64,000 nt of DNA, from contig NZ_JALQCS010000001.1 in NCBI RefSeq assembly GCF_023277115.1, positions 434,001-498,000 of the forward strand, given 5' to 3'. The stretch's first letter is position 1; each line of letters begins with the position of its first letter. The position numbers and the translations under genes are program-made. This document shows, piece after piece, positions 8,906 to 17,744 of the stretch. This DNA comes from Acidithiobacillus acidisediminis (lineage in GTDB: Bacteria > Pseudomonadota > Gammaproteobacteria > Acidithiobacillales > Acidithiobacillaceae). The notes beneath the pieces were generated by a model. It had not been told where the DNA came from. It made no database searches and was given only the letters and a program-made list of their open reading frames with translations.

Positions 8906-10975
8906 ATGACACAGCACACGTCGAAATCGGAATCTGTGGATCAGGGCTACTGGGCTGCCATTTTCCGGGAAGCGGTCAAAGAGAGCTTTCGCAAGCTCAA
9001 GCCTCAGGCGCAGTGGCGCAACCCGGTCATGTTCGTGGTCTATGTTGGCGCCATTCTGGTGACCTTGATGGGATTGGAAGGGCTCGGAGCGAAGCACGCC
9101 GATGCCGGGTTTGACTTGATCGTCGCTCTTTGGCTCTGGCTGACCCTGCTCTTTGCCAACTTTTCCGAGGCCCTGGCCGAGGGCCAGGGCAAGGCCCAGG
9201 CCAGCAGCCTGCGTTCAGCGAAGCGGGAGGTCGTTGCCTATAAGATCGAGCGCGCCGACCCCAAGGCCAGCGTCGTGGAGGTGGCCGGACATGAGCTGCA
9301 GCGCGATGATCTAGTGCTGGTCCAGGCCAATGAAGTCATCCCGGCGGATGGTGAAGTGGTCCAGGGCGTTGCCTCCGTCGATGAAAGCGCCATCACCGGC
9401 GAGAGTGCGGCGGTGATTCGCGAGCAAGGGGGAGACCGCAGTGCCGTGACAGGAGGTACTACGGTCCTCTCCGACTGGCTGATCATCCGCATCACCAGCC
9501 GCCCCGGCGACACCTTCCTCGACCGGATGATCGCCTTGGTGGAGGGCGCTGCCCGGCGCAAGACCCCCAACGAGATCGCCCTGGCGGTGCTCTTGGTGGT
9601 GCTGACCCTGGTGTTTCTGGTGGTCACCGTGACCCTCTATCCCTTCTCCTTTTATAGCGTCCATTTTGCTGCCCACAGCGGCCGGGTAGTCTCGCCGACG
9701 GTCTTGGTCGCCCTTCTGGTATGCCTCATCCCCACCACCATCGGGGCGTTGCTGCCCGCTATCGGTATTGCCGGCATCATGCGCCTGCTCAAGGCCAAGG
9801 TGGTGGCCAAATCCGGGCGCGCCATCGAGGCCGCCGGGGACGCCGACGTGCTGTTCCTCGACAAGACCGGCACCATCACCTACGGCAACCGGCAGGCGGC
9901 AGAGCTCCTTCCTGCCCCCGGGGTCGATCTGGCAGAGCTCGGTGCTGCGGCACGGCATGCGTCCTTGAGTGATGACACCCCCGAGGGGAAGAGCATCGTC
10001 CAACTGGTGGATCGCCTCTCCTTGCCCCTACCAGCGATGTCGGAGGAGGGCACCTGGATTCCCTTCAGTGCCGAGACGCGCATGAGTGGCGTGGATAGTA
10101 GCGGTCAACAATTCCGTAAGGGCGCACCTGACGCCATCCGTCGTTGGGTCGAACAGGCCGGCGGCAAGTGGCCCCGGGCGGTGGACGAGGATATCGAAAA
10201 GATCGCCCAAACGGGGGCTACACCCTTGGTGGTGGCAGTGAATCAGCAGGTCTTGGGGAGCATCAGTCTCAAGGACATCGTCAAACCCGGCATCCGGGAA
10301 CGCTTTGCAGAACTGCGCCAGATTGGTATTCGGACGGTGATGATTACCGGAGACAATCCCATCACCGCCGGCGCCATAGCCGCAGAGGCCGGCGTCGATG
10401 ACTATCTGGCCGAAGCCAAGCCCCAGGACAAACTGGATCGGATCCGTGAGTACCACGATAAGGGCCATCTCGTTGCCATGACCGGCGATGGGACCAATGA
10501 CGCCCCCGCCCTGGCCCAGGCCGACGTGGCGGTGTGTATGGCCAGTGGCACCCAGGCGGCACGGGAGGCGGCGAACATCGTCGATTTGGAGTCAGACCCC
10601 ACCAAGCTGCTGGAAATCGTGCGCTTGGGCAAGCAACTGCTGGTCACGCGCGGGGCACTGACCACCTTCAGTATCGCCAACGACGTGGCCAAGTATTTTG
10701 CCATCATCCCAGCCGCCTTCGTGAGCACCTACCCGCAATTGGGGGCCTTGAACGTGATGGGCCTGAATAGCCCCAAGGACGCCATCCTCTCGGCGGTGAT
10801 TTTCAATGCCGTGGTGATCCCGTTCTTGATCCCACTGGCCCTGAAGGGAGTGAAATACCGCGCCATCAGTGCCGATCAGCTGCTCCTGCGCAATGTACTG
10901 ATTTATGGGCTCGGTGGCCTGATCGCGCCGTTTATCGGCATCAAGCTCATTGACCTGTTGTTGACTGTCCTGTGA
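8906..10975 (+). CDS. kdpB: KdpB, P-type ATPase catalytic subunit of K+ uptake
   Basis: The 689-residue protein carries the P-type ATPase core: the actuator TGES motif ([12 protein letters not shown]), the phosphorylation motif DKTGTIT with Asp at about residue 319, the nucleotide-binding KGAPDAI segment, and the hinge [16 protein letters not shown]. It hydrolyses ATP to drive K+ through KdpA. A GAGGAA ribosome site lies just upstream of its ATG, and it is nine bases after kdpA. Size and motifs agree with orthologues. Confidence 0.97.
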   Translation: MTQHTSKSESVDQGYWAAIFREAVKESFRKLKPQAQWRNPVMFVVYVGAILVTLMGLEGLGAKHADAGFDLIVALWLWLTLLFANFSEALAEGQGKAQASSLRSAKREVVAYKIERADPKASVVEVAGHELQRDDLVLVQANEVIPADGEVVQGVASVDESAITGESAAVIREQGGDRSAVTGGTTVLSDWLIIRITSRPGDTFLDRMIALVEGAARRKTPNEIALAVLLVVLTLVFLVVTVTLYPFSFYSVHFAAHSGRVVSPTVLVALLVCLIPTTIGALLPAIGIAGIMRLLKAKVVAKSGRAIEAAGDADVLFLDKTGTITYGNRQAAELLPAPGVDLAELGAAARHASLSDDTPEGKSIVQLVDRLSLPLPAMSEEGTWIPFSAETRMSGVDSSGQQFRKGAPDAIRRWVEQAGGKWPRAVDEDIEKIAQTGATPLVVAVNQQVLGSISLKDIVKPGIRERFAELRQIGIRTVMITGDNPITAGAIAAEAGVDDYLAEAKPQDKLDRIREYHDKGHLVAMTGDGTNDAPALAQADVAVCMASGTQAAREAANIVDLESDPTKLLEIVRLGKQLLVTRGALTTFSIANDVAKYFAIIPAAFVSTYPQLGALNVMGLNSPKDAILSAVIFNAVVIPFLIPLALKGVKYRAISADQLLLRNVLIYGLGGLIAPFIGIKLIDLLLTVL

Positions 10976-10983
10976 GGTACACC

Positions 10984-11577
10984 ATGTGGCAATCCCTGCG
11001 GCAAACCGTAATGACCTTCCTCCTCCTCGGCCTCTGTGTGGGCGTCGCTTATCCCACCCTGATGACCGCATTGTCCCAGCTGCTGTTCCCGCAGCAGGCC
11101 AACGGCTCGCTGATTCGGGAGCACGGCAAGGTGGTAGGCTCGGCGCTCATCGGCCAGTATTTCACCAGCCCCCAATACTTCTGGGGGCGACCATCGGCTA
11201 CCGACCCCGTCCCCTATGATGCCGCGAATTCCGGGGCGTCCAATTTGGGTCCGAGCAACCCCGTACTCTTCCGCCATATCGCCCAGCGCGTTGCCTATCT
11301 GCGCAAGATGGACCCGGCCGAAGGCCAGCGGCCGGTACCCGTGGATCTGGTGACCTCGTCCTTCAGTGGACTGGACCCGGACATCAGCATTGCCGCTGCC
11401 CAATATCAAGTCGCACGCGTCGCCGCAGCTGGCCATCTGCCAATAAAAGAGGTGGCGGATCTCGTGCACCAGTATACGCACTGGCCACTGCTGCCCTTCA
11501 TCGGCGAGCCAGTGGTGCGGGTCTTGCCCTTGAATCTGGCACTACAGCGGGCTTATCAGCAGCGTCATGGGAAATGA
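10984..11577 (+). CDS. kdpC: KdpC, periplasmic-facing subunit of the Kdp ATPase
   Basis: The 197-residue product has one N-terminal membrane helix (TFLLLGLCVGVAYPTLMTAL), followed by KdpC-conserved stretches: SALIGQYF, YFWGRPSAT, SGASNLGPSNP, and the C-terminal SGLDPDISIAAA and RVLPLNLAL. KdpC assists ATP binding and complex assembly. The ATG at 10984 is preferred to an upstream GTG that overlaps the kdpB stop, because a GAGGT site precedes it. Its stop overlaps the next small gene by ATGA. Confidence 0.96.
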   Translation: MWQSLRQTVMTFLLLGLCVGVAYPTLMTALSQLLFPQQANGSLIREHGKVVGSALIGQYFTSPQYFWGRPSATDPVPYDAANSGASNLGPSNPVLFRHIAQRVAYLRKMDPAEGQRPVPVDLVTSSFSGLDPDISIAAAQYQVARVAAAGHLPIKEVADLVHQYTHWPLLPFIGEPVVRVLPLNLALQRAYQQRHGK

Positions 11578-11660
11578 TACTTGAAGTTCTACATTTCCTG
11601 ACCTGGGGCGGGATCGTACTTGCTCTAGTCATAATCTTGGTCGGCATCTTTTTGATGTAG
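11574..11660 (+). CDS. 28-aa membrane peptide at the end of the kdp operon
   Basis: An ATG overlapping the kdpC stop (ATGA) opens a 28-codon frame ending in TAG at 11658-11660. The peptide has a short amphipathic start (MILEVLHFLTW) and a hydrophobic helix (IVLALVIILVGIFLM). It resembles KdpF only in size and hydrophobicity. The stop/start overlap, identical to the kdpF-kdpA junction, is the main evidence that it is translated. Function is unknown. Confidence 0.55.
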   Translation: MILEVLHFLTWGGIVLALVIILVGIFLM

Positions 11661-11678
11661 CAGGGACAACGCCTGGGT

Positions 11679-11697
11679 AGAGGCCATCATTGCCTCT
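11679..11697 (+). terminator. Short hairpin between the kdp operon and the porin gene
   Basis: AGAGGC and GCCTCT form a 6-bp stem with a 7-base loop. No T-run follows, so it may only attenuate transcription or protect the mRNA end. Confidence 0.25.
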
Positions 11698-11756
11698 TCC
11701 CAGCCACGAGCCGCATATCTGCTAACGGAACTACTACCTTACACTAGGGTGAAATA

Positions 11757-12923
11757 ATGAAACAGAGAACAAGCATCTGGATTTTTACCACCGCAATGGC
11801 CAGTGTGCTGGGCATACCCGTGGCACAGGCATCCTTGAATTTGCCCAATCCGATCAACGTGGATGCCGGACCTTTGGGCAAAATCGGCGTGCAGGGCGTA
11901 GCCAGCGCCATGGGATTTTGGCAGGACAATCCCCAAGGCACGCCTGGCACTCTCGGGGCAAAGTATGCTGGAGCAACCATTACCAATGGCATGGTAATTG
12001 TGCAAAAGAGTAGTGGTCTGGTGCAGTTTTACGCGCAGGCGGGAGCCTATGGTTTTCCGACCCTGGCGGCCTCGCTGGCAGGCGCCAACCCCACTTCCGC
12101 GATCAACGATTTTGGCGCATTGCCCGTTGCTTACCTGAAAATTGCGCCAAGCTCCAATTATTCCGTAGAGATCGGCAAGCTCCCGACCTTAATTGGTGCG
12201 GAGGGCGGCTTTACCTACCAGAACATTAATGTCGAGCGTGGCTTGCTCTGGGATATGGAGCCCATCGTCAGCCGAGGCATTCAATTTAACGCGAGCGCAG
12301 GGCCCGTGAGTGCTTCGCTCTCCTTGAATGATGGCTATTACTCTAATCGTTATAATGTACTAAGCGGCATCGTGACGTACGCCATCAATGGCGCCAATAC
12401 GGTCAGCTTCTATGCCGATGGCCCCCTTGGTAAGGTACGGACTTCAGCTAATAATGCCGCCTACTCGGCCATTGGTACCGTCAGCCAGATCTACGGCTTG
12501 GAATATGAATACAGCTCTGGTCCTTGGATGATTGAGCCCTATTTCCAGTATATGCATACGCCTAAAAGTGTGCAAGCCGGAGTTCCCCATTCGTTTGACA
12601 ACTATGGCGGATCAATTCTGCTAAATTACAGCTACAACAGTGACTGGTCTATGGGCGCCAGGGTCGAATATCTAGAAGTTGGTGGACCACTGGGATACGG
12701 ACTTAATCTGCACTCCGTCGCTTCGACACTCACAGATTTACCCGCAGATTCCCACGCCTGGTCGCTAACTATAACACCAACTTACCAGGCCGGGGACTTT
12801 TTCGCGCGCGCAGAACTGTCTTATGTAACGGCTTCCACGCCAACGGGTACGGGGTTTGCCGGACGAAGTGGTCTGGCAAAAAATCAGGTGCGCGGCATAG
12901 TGGAAACTGGACTTCTGTTTTAA
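11757..12923 (+). CDS. OmpL-like beta-barrel porin (BBP2 type)
   Basis: The 388-residue protein begins with a signal peptide ending near AQA-S and then shows alternating strand-like segments rich in Gly, Tyr, Ser and Asn, ending in a terminal Phe, as expected of an outer-membrane barrel. Segments such as EIGKLPTLIGAEGGFTYQN and NVERGLLWDMEPIVSRG are typical of the putative beta-barrel porin-2 (OmpL-like) family. A ribosome site AGGGTGAAATA precedes the ATG. It lies 96 bp after the last small kdp gene on the same strand, so it could give K+ or solutes access to the periplasm for Kdp; that link is inference. Confidence 0.75.
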   Translation: MKQRTSIWIFTTAMASVLGIPVAQASLNLPNPINVDAGPLGKIGVQGVASAMGFWQDNPQGTPGTLGAKYAGATITNGMVIVQKSSGLVQFYAQAGAYGFPTLAASLAGANPTSAINDFGALPVAYLKIAPSSNYSVEIGKLPTLIGAEGGFTYQNINVERGLLWDMEPIVSRGIQFNASAGPVSASLSLNDGYYSNRYNVLSGIVTYAINGANTVSFYADGPLGKVRTSANNAAYSAIGTVSQIYGLEYEYSSGPWMIEPYFQYMHTPKSVQAGVPHSFDNYGGSILLNYSYNSDWSMGARVEYLEVGGPLGYGLNLHSVASTLTDLPADSHAWSLTITPTYQAGDFFARAELSYVTASTPTGTGFAGRSGLAKNQVRGIVETGLLF

Positions 12924-13285
12924 CCCACCGTTGCGCGCCAGAAAGCAAGATGTCGATCCTTACAGTGAGAGTGCAGCCCGGCTTCCTTGAAGAAACCTTG
13001 GCAGCACTCTCCCCAGTTCCATTTGCCTCCTGGTGGATGACTGAAGTGCGCGTTCTCGATCAGTGCAAAGCCCGTTGGGTACTCCTGCATAGTGCCATAA
13101 TTGAGGTTACAGAGGCGTTCGAGCTGCAGTTGGAAATCGTTCTTGAGGCGCAGTTTCTCCTTGAAACGCTTTCCATTCTGACCAGTCTGAGTGGTGTCCA
13201 CGAGATGTACGTTATTGAAGCCGGCATCGCTCGACAAACCCTTCCTGGAGAGATGGCCGAAGAAATAGCGGCCATAAAAATATGC
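12920..13285 (-). pseudogene. Unidentified open frame, probable gene remnant
   Basis: A 122-codon open frame on the minus strand has no ATG; only a TTG at 13237 could start it. Its composition (many aromatic residues, His and Cys, e.g. KWNWGECCQGFF and HCKDRHLAFW) looks like real protein rather than shadow, but I do not recognise a family. The opposite strand also carries an open frame starting at ATG 12950 (122 aa, low-complexity Leu/Glu/Val) that overlaps the following permease fragment. Only one can be real. The stretch sits between a complete porin gene and a truncated permease, so decay is likely. Confidence 0.3.
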
Positions 13286-13310
13286 TCACCGATTCCTGTG
13301 GGAACGGCCT

Positions 13311-13574
13311 ATGAATAGAACCACACGTTTCCGTCGGGGGTTGTCCCAACTCGACCTGATCGTAATCGGGATTGGCGGGGCAATGGGCACGGGGGTACTG
13401 TTTGGTACTGCTGGCATGGCAGCTCTGGCGGGGCCAGGTGTCGTGTTGGCATGGGTACTGGGCGCCGTGATGGGCTTGAATGCGTTATACCCGCACTTGG
13501 TGACACCGACCGGTACGCCGACCTTACAGGCCGATTTTGTTCGCTATTCTGGAGCACGGTCATCGCTGCTCTAG
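13311..13574 (+). pseudogene. N-terminal fragment of an APC-type amino acid permease
   Basis: The 87-residue frame begins with a basic N-terminus and GLSQLDLIVIGIGGAMGTGV, followed by GPGVVLAWVLGAVMG. These match TM1-TM2 of amino acid/polyamine (APC) permeases, which are normally 430-500 residues long. The frame stops after an RYSGA segment that corresponds to the loop after TM2, and nothing recognisable of the permease follows. It is therefore truncated and probably nonfunctional. The KdpE-like array begins 85 bp downstream. Confidence 0.6.
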
Positions 13575-13658
13575 CCTTCGTTTTGGAGCGTTCACTCACG
13601 CCAGTAGCTCAGCGAGCAGGAGCGGTTCGTATTGCCCTCAGACTGATCCGTACAGATG

Positions 13659-13702
13659 CATTATTTATGCATTTTTTACGCATTATTTATGGGTTTTTTA
13701 TG
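13659..13702 (+). promoter_or_regulatory. Second four-unit 11-bp KdpE-like array, upstream of the glutamate 5-kinase
   Basis: Four contiguous units are CATTATTTATG, CATTTTTTACG, CATTATTTATG and GGTTTTTTATG. They have the same period, orientation and unit number as the array before the kdp operon, and the last 21 bases differ from the corresponding kdp stretch by one base. The array ends 66 bp before the preferred start of the kinase gene (59 bp in the kdp case). I infer that KdpE also controls the downstream genes. Confidence 0.7.
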
Positions 13703-13768
13703 GAAAGTCGATCTCCACGGAGCTAGCCTGATCTTGGTAGGATGAGGAACCCATGGAGACTAATCTCG

Positions 13769-14722
13769 ATGATGTATAACATCAATGCAGAAAATCAGTA
13801 TGGCTGGCGTGAAATTCGCAAAGAATGCCAACGTCGTGCAAAGCGCTGGGTAGTCAAGGTTGGAACCAGTTCTTTGGTGCAGGTAGATGGCGCGCTCGAT
13901 CAAAAGAAGATTGCCACTCTCTTGCAACAAATTTTGGCTATGAAGCAAGGGGGGCTGGAGGTCGTTATGGTCCTCTCCGGCGCGGTCGGCGTCGGCGCAT
14001 CCCGGCTGGAACGGCCCGTTGGCAAGCTCTCCGAGCGGCAACGCCGAGTAGCGGCAAGCGTAGGGCAGAGCTGCATCATTCAGGCCCTATTACAGGCCTT
14101 GAGCCGATTTTCGCAGCTGGGTGATGGGAAAGAGCTGGAGCTGAGTCAGATTTTATTGTCCCGCGATGACTTTTCCCATCGGAAACGGTACCGCAATGCG
14201 AAAATGTTGCTCCGGGACCTGCTACGCGAAGACACCATACCGGTCGTCAACGAAAATGATGTCATTGGCAGTCGCCTGCACAACCTAGGGAATAATGATC
14301 GGGTTGCGGCGCTGATTGCGTCCATGATCGACGCACAACTCTTGGTGTTGCTGACCGATCAGATAGGCCTGTACACCGGCAACCCCCATCAGGATGCGCA
14401 GGCACAACTGATCACCGAGGGGATCGCCGAAGACCCTCAATTGCTCAAAATGGCGACCGGCTCTGGGAAGTTTGGAACTGGCGGCATGTTGACGAAACTG
14501 CTCGCCGCCCGTATGGCTGCACAATGCGGAACAGACACCATCATTGCGTCGAGTGCGGAGCGAAACATTCTGTTGCGGATCGCTGAGGGCGAGCCAGTCG
14601 GTACTTTCCTGTATCAAAAGAAACGGCTGGTAAAGACCCGCTTGGACGAGCGGCTGGATCACCTCGCACAGCGGATGTTTGGCTATCCAAATGCTGCGCA
14701 AATCGCTATCGGCGCTGTGTAG
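13769..14722 (+). CDS. proB: Glutamate 5-kinase lacking the PUA domain
   Basis: The 317-residue protein has the amino-acid kinase fold of ProB: RWVVKVGTSSL near the N-terminus, LSGAVGVGASRL, VAASVGQSCIIQ, PVVNENDVIG, GNNDRVAALIA, LLTDQIGLYTGNP and KFGTGGMLTKL. The reaction is ATP-dependent phosphorylation of glutamate, the first step to proline. E. coli ProB has 367 residues with a C-terminal PUA domain; here the sequence ends soon after the kinase motif VGTFLYQ, with a short basic tail. ATG 13769 is preferred for its GGAG site; an in-frame ATG at 13742 is the alternative. No proA is nearby. Proline as an osmoprotectant would fit control by the upstream KdpE-like array. Confidence 0.85.
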   Translation: MMYNINAENQYGWREIRKECQRRAKRWVVKVGTSSLVQVDGALDQKKIATLLQQILAMKQGGLEVVMVLSGAVGVGASRLERPVGKLSERQRRVAASVGQSCIIQALLQALSRFSQLGDGKELELSQILLSRDDFSHRKRYRNAKMLLRDLLREDTIPVVNENDVIGSRLHNLGNNDRVAALIASMIDAQLLVLLTDQIGLYTGNPHQDAQAQLITEGIAEDPQLLKMATGSGKFGTGGMLTKLLAARMAAQCGTDTIIASSAERNILLRIAEGEPVGTFLYQKKRLVKTRLDERLDHLAQRMFGYPNAAQIAIGAV

Positions 14723-14768
14723 CCATCGATTGCCCATATTTTCCAGAATGCTCAAGAAGAGGAGTGTT

Positions 14769-14972
14769 ATGATGGACTTGCGCGCGATCTTGCAAAAAGT
14801 GGAAACCGACGGATATCTATGGGCTGTCAGCCATCCTCACGCAACAGCGGGGCAACTTGAGGAGGCATGTTACCAGAAATATTCGGACTGGGAAGCGGAT
14901 GTATTTCTATATGCCTTTGAGAAGGGGTGGGCGAGAGCCAAACGGCTATCAAAGCGTCTATTTCCTGACTGA
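14769..14972 (+). CDS. 67-aa protein, paralogue of the next gene, function unknown
   Basis: An AAGAGGAG ribosome site precedes ATG 14769. The product is a short soluble-looking protein with a core G-Y-L-W-A-x-x-H-P-x-A-T, then a conserved Tyr and an L-Y-A-F-x-x-G segment, and a basic tail. It aligns without gaps over 46 positions with the next gene product (12 identities, all at these motif positions), so the two are paralogues. It lies 46 bp after the glutamate kinase and may be in the same KdpE-like regulated unit. I do not recognise the family. Confidence 0.65.
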   Translation: MMDLRAILQKVETDGYLWAVSHPHATAGQLEEACYQKYSDWEADVFLYAFEKGWARAKRLSKRLFPD

Positions 14973-15035
14973 TAGAGGCACTGGATAATTCCCCAGTGGT
15001 ACTGATGTTACTCAAGTTCGTAATGGAGCTTAACC

Positions 15036-15230
15036 ATGAGAGACTTTCCAACAGAAGTTAAAGAGGCGGAGCGCACAGGGTTCGCTTGGGCGGAAAAGCA
15101 TCCGAATGCCAGCTCAGACGAAGCGAATCAGGCCGCTGGCGCATTATATCCGACAGACAAGGATGGGGCGTTATATGTTGCCTTCATCAACGGATATTTT
15201 TCCCAGAGAGATGCGTCTCGATTAGGATAG
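15036..15230 (+). CDS. 64-aa protein, paralogue of the preceding gene, function unknown
   Basis: An AATGGAGC site precedes the ATG. The product has T-G-F-A-W-A-E-K-H-P-N-A-S-S, a later Tyr, and L-Y-V-A-F-I-N-G-Y, which line up with the motifs of the 67-residue neighbour. It has no signal peptide, membrane helix or Cys. The duplication with sequence divergence but conserved spacing argues that both genes are or were under selection. Confidence 0.65.
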   Translation: MRDFPTEVKEAERTGFAWAEKHPNASSDEANQAAGALYPTDKDGALYVAFINGYFSQRDASRLG

Positions 15231-15849
15231 CGCGGATTGTATGGTAGGGCTAATGAGAGAAGCGCGTTTTTGACTCATTTTATGGAGGACACAGCAACAA
15301 TTTTTAGCAGGAATAGTTGCTGGATGTGGATAGCCCTTTACTCGGACTCCTCTCTGAAGGGGTAATGGCCCAAAGGAGGTCAATGAATTTGAATCCGTGG
15401 CGTTCGAAGCTATGGCCCAAGGCCTCTGCACTACCAGCAACAATTCCTGTCTCTGTGCTTTCCTACTTGCGTTGATCAGCAGACAGGCTGGCAAGGGCAC
15501 GCCAATGCCATGCACTTGCCGCCCAACTGATTTTTGGTCCTGAGGCCGGATGCTGAACGTTCCACAATGTCTGAAACTCGGTTAGCGCGGCAGAGCGACG
15601 CCTGGCATCTACGCTTTCCCTATGTGTATGAGCGTAAGGATGTTGAGGAGGGGCGGATCAACTGCTAGAAACAGCGTTTGATCTGATCGTCGCTCCCCAG
15701 AGCTTGTGGGCCCTGGCGCCCGCCGAGGCGCTGACCCCCTTATGTCGCGATGTTGCCGAGATAAGTGAGCCGGAGAGTCGCGAACAGGCTTGGGCTCCGT
15801 CGCCTTGGAATCACGCTCTCCCTTCAGGCTCATCCTTCATTGGAAGAGG
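15231..15849 (+). other. About 620 bases with no supported gene
   Basis: I see no reading frame with a convincing start, ribosome site and protein-like composition on either strand here. The right end probably includes the distal non-coding tail of the adjacent IS5-type remnant. Confidence 0.4.
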
Positions 15850-16229
15850 CTCACTCCTGACCATCGCTCTGGGCGAAGTAAGCCTGCCGAGAAGGCCAAA
15901 CGGCGCATGTTGTACACGATCACCATCATGCCCATGGCAAAGGAAGCCCGGGCCTAACCGATGATACGAATCTGCTTGCCACCCCACTAGGTGATCGCAG
16001 CAAAGACGTGCTCAAACCGCGCTCGCACCTTGGCAATGCGCCGATTACGTCGTTCCTTGCAGGCAGAAATGGGTTTTTCCTCTTTAGCATAGCGCTGAAT
16101 GTGGATGCGACAACCTTGCGCTTGTAACCGCTCTTCCCATTCTGCGCAAACATAGCCCTTATCGGCATAGATCTCAGCCCTGTGGTTCCATTCGTCGAGG
16201 GCGGCCTCCAGGTGCTTGGAGTTGAGCAA
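15850..16229 (-). pseudogene. IS5-family transposase remnant (C-terminal part)
   Basis: Reading leftward from 16229 the frame gives a transposase C-terminus: Y-A-D-K-G-Y with a catalytic Asp, then RRNRRIAKVRARFEHVFAAI containing the last catalytic Glu. Past a TGA-type break at about 15987, the same frame continues IRIIG, stop, ARASFAMGMMVIVYNMRRLA, which is the usual end of IS5-family transposases. The N-terminal half is missing and at least two in-frame stops are present, so it is inactive. Confidence 0.75.
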
Positions 16230-16529
16230 ACGAAGTCTCCATGGGGCATATCATGCCTGATCAGTCCGATCGCGATACCTCTTTTTGTGTTGCGTTTTTT
16301 GATACGCGCTCACGATATTTTTGCACTTTACCAATGCGCTTCATATCACGATCATAGCCATGTGGCGATTTTTGAGAGATATCGTCTGAACATATGGAGT
16401 CAAAGGCATGACCACAACCGGTTAGCGCCGGGCGTCTTCGAAGCCGACGAAACGAAAAGATGGCCTAGCTTGGATTGGCCTTCAAAACTGATCTCGAATT
16501 TATGTAAAACATTTGGGAGATAATAACTT
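16230..16529 (+). other. AT-richer intergenic stretch before the secreted phosphorylase-like gene
   Basis: This roughly 300-base stretch marks a shift to lower GC than the flanking genome. No gene or clear promoter could be defined. It begins at the broken edge of the IS5 remnant. Confidence 0.3.
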
Positions 16530-17540
16530 ATGAACTTTGCACGATATATAATCTATTTTTTATCGGCTTTTTGTTTTCTATGGCCTTCCGTTGACAATGC
16601 GCAGGCCAATCAGAAGCCCTCGGATCTGGGCGGTAATGGGTATTTAGGCCTATTAATTCCCGTGGGCCCTGCTCATTATGGCGTCATCCTTAAAAAGTTT
16701 AAAAAGATTAAATCCGTTCACATAGGTCAGTTTGATTATCAAATTGGAAGTATTTATAAGATTCCTGTAGTTATCTGCATCCAGCCGTTTGGCGGAGAGT
16801 TTACGCGCGCGCTTACTGCGCAGGTTATGGTCGATCACTTTAATATAAAAGCCCTACTTTATCCTGGGACATCTGGCGCCCACCTTCCGCCAGGACAGAT
16901 GCGTGTAGGAGATATTGTAATAGGAACAAAACAAGTAAACTTTGGAAATTTTTACATGTCGCCGACAGGTAGCCTCGTCCCAGATGAGTTTTCTGGAAAG
17001 TCCAGTCTTCAGGATTATCAATATTTTTTCCTAAACAAAAAGCTGGAAGAATATACCGCTTGTGCGGCACAATACGTTGCTGACAGAGAAAAGTTACCAT
17101 CGTGGATTAACGGCGAATTCAAAATACAAAAGCCAGAAATATATTATTATGGAATACAGGGAACGTCTTCAATGTGGCTTGCCGATAAATCTTTTATCAA
17201 GAAAACAGACGACGTTTTTCATGAGGTAGACGAAGATGGGGATTGGTTTTCAGCTACGGTTGCAAAATTGGCACAAATTCCTTTTATCGAGGTGAGCACT
17301 ATATCCGACAGCGTATTTGAATTTAGCGGAAACGGCGTTCCTCCTCAAGGTTCGCATCGGAAGACTGCGTCGCAAATAACACAGAATATAAGCGACAAGA
17401 TAATGCTAAGAGTAATTAAGATCTATGGCACAAATCTACTTAAAAAGAAATATATTTATCCGTCTGGCGATCCGTATCCGAATTATTTTTACCAGACCCC
17501 GAAGGATTCTCGTGGGTTGGTTGAAAGTTGTAAGAAATAG
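16530..17540 (+). CDS. Secreted nucleoside-phosphorylase/nucleosidase-like protein
   Basis: The 336-residue product starts with a signal peptide (hydrophobic YIIYFLSAFCFLW, cleavage near AQA-N). The core resembles the PNP_UDP_1 fold: IGSIYKIPVVICIQPFGG, an AQVMVDHFNIKALLYPGTSG strand-loop, GDIVIGTKQVNFG, and late FIEVSTISDSV, in which the Asp of ISD matches the catalytic Asp of nucleosidases. The usual E-M-E-x-A motif is replaced by DEDGDWFSATVAK. These enzymes cleave the glycosidic bond of nucleosides. Low GC and AT-rich codons suggest acquisition. A TonB-dependent receptor follows on the same strand, so coupling to uptake of a nucleoside-like compound is conceivable. Confidence 0.6.
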   Translation: MNFARYIIYFLSAFCFLWPSVDNAQANQKPSDLGGNGYLGLLIPVGPAHYGVILKKFKKIKSVHIGQFDYQIGSIYKIPVVICIQPFGGEFTRALTAQVMVDHFNIKALLYPGTSGAHLPPGQMRVGDIVIGTKQVNFGNFYMSPTGSLVPDEFSGKSSLQDYQYFFLNKKLEEYTACAAQYVADREKLPSWINGEFKIQKPEIYYYGIQGTSSMWLADKSFIKKTDDVFHEVDEDGDWFSATVAKLAQIPFIEVSTISDSVFEFSGNGVPPQGSHRKTASQITQNISDKIMLRVIKIYGTNLLKKKYIYPSGDPYPNYFYQTPKDSRGLVESCKK

Positions 17541-17744
17541 TAACGAGTATTCTTTTAGATGACGTAGTACGCACCAAAGTAATCATTTTATAAACTGCGC
17601 GCACTATTTTTGTGCGGTAAGTCAGGCTAGGCGATGTAATCAATTTTATGATGCCTAATTAAAACATGACATTTTATTTGTTGTGTAAACGGCACAGTTT
17701 AACCTTTGTACCATAGCACCATCAACTATAGAGGAGAAATTTAG

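Noticed and set aside
12950-13318. 122-aa plus-strand frame before the permease fragment
   Set aside because: Leu/Glu/Val-rich without known motifs and overlapping the permease start; the opposite frame looks more protein-like, though neither is certain.
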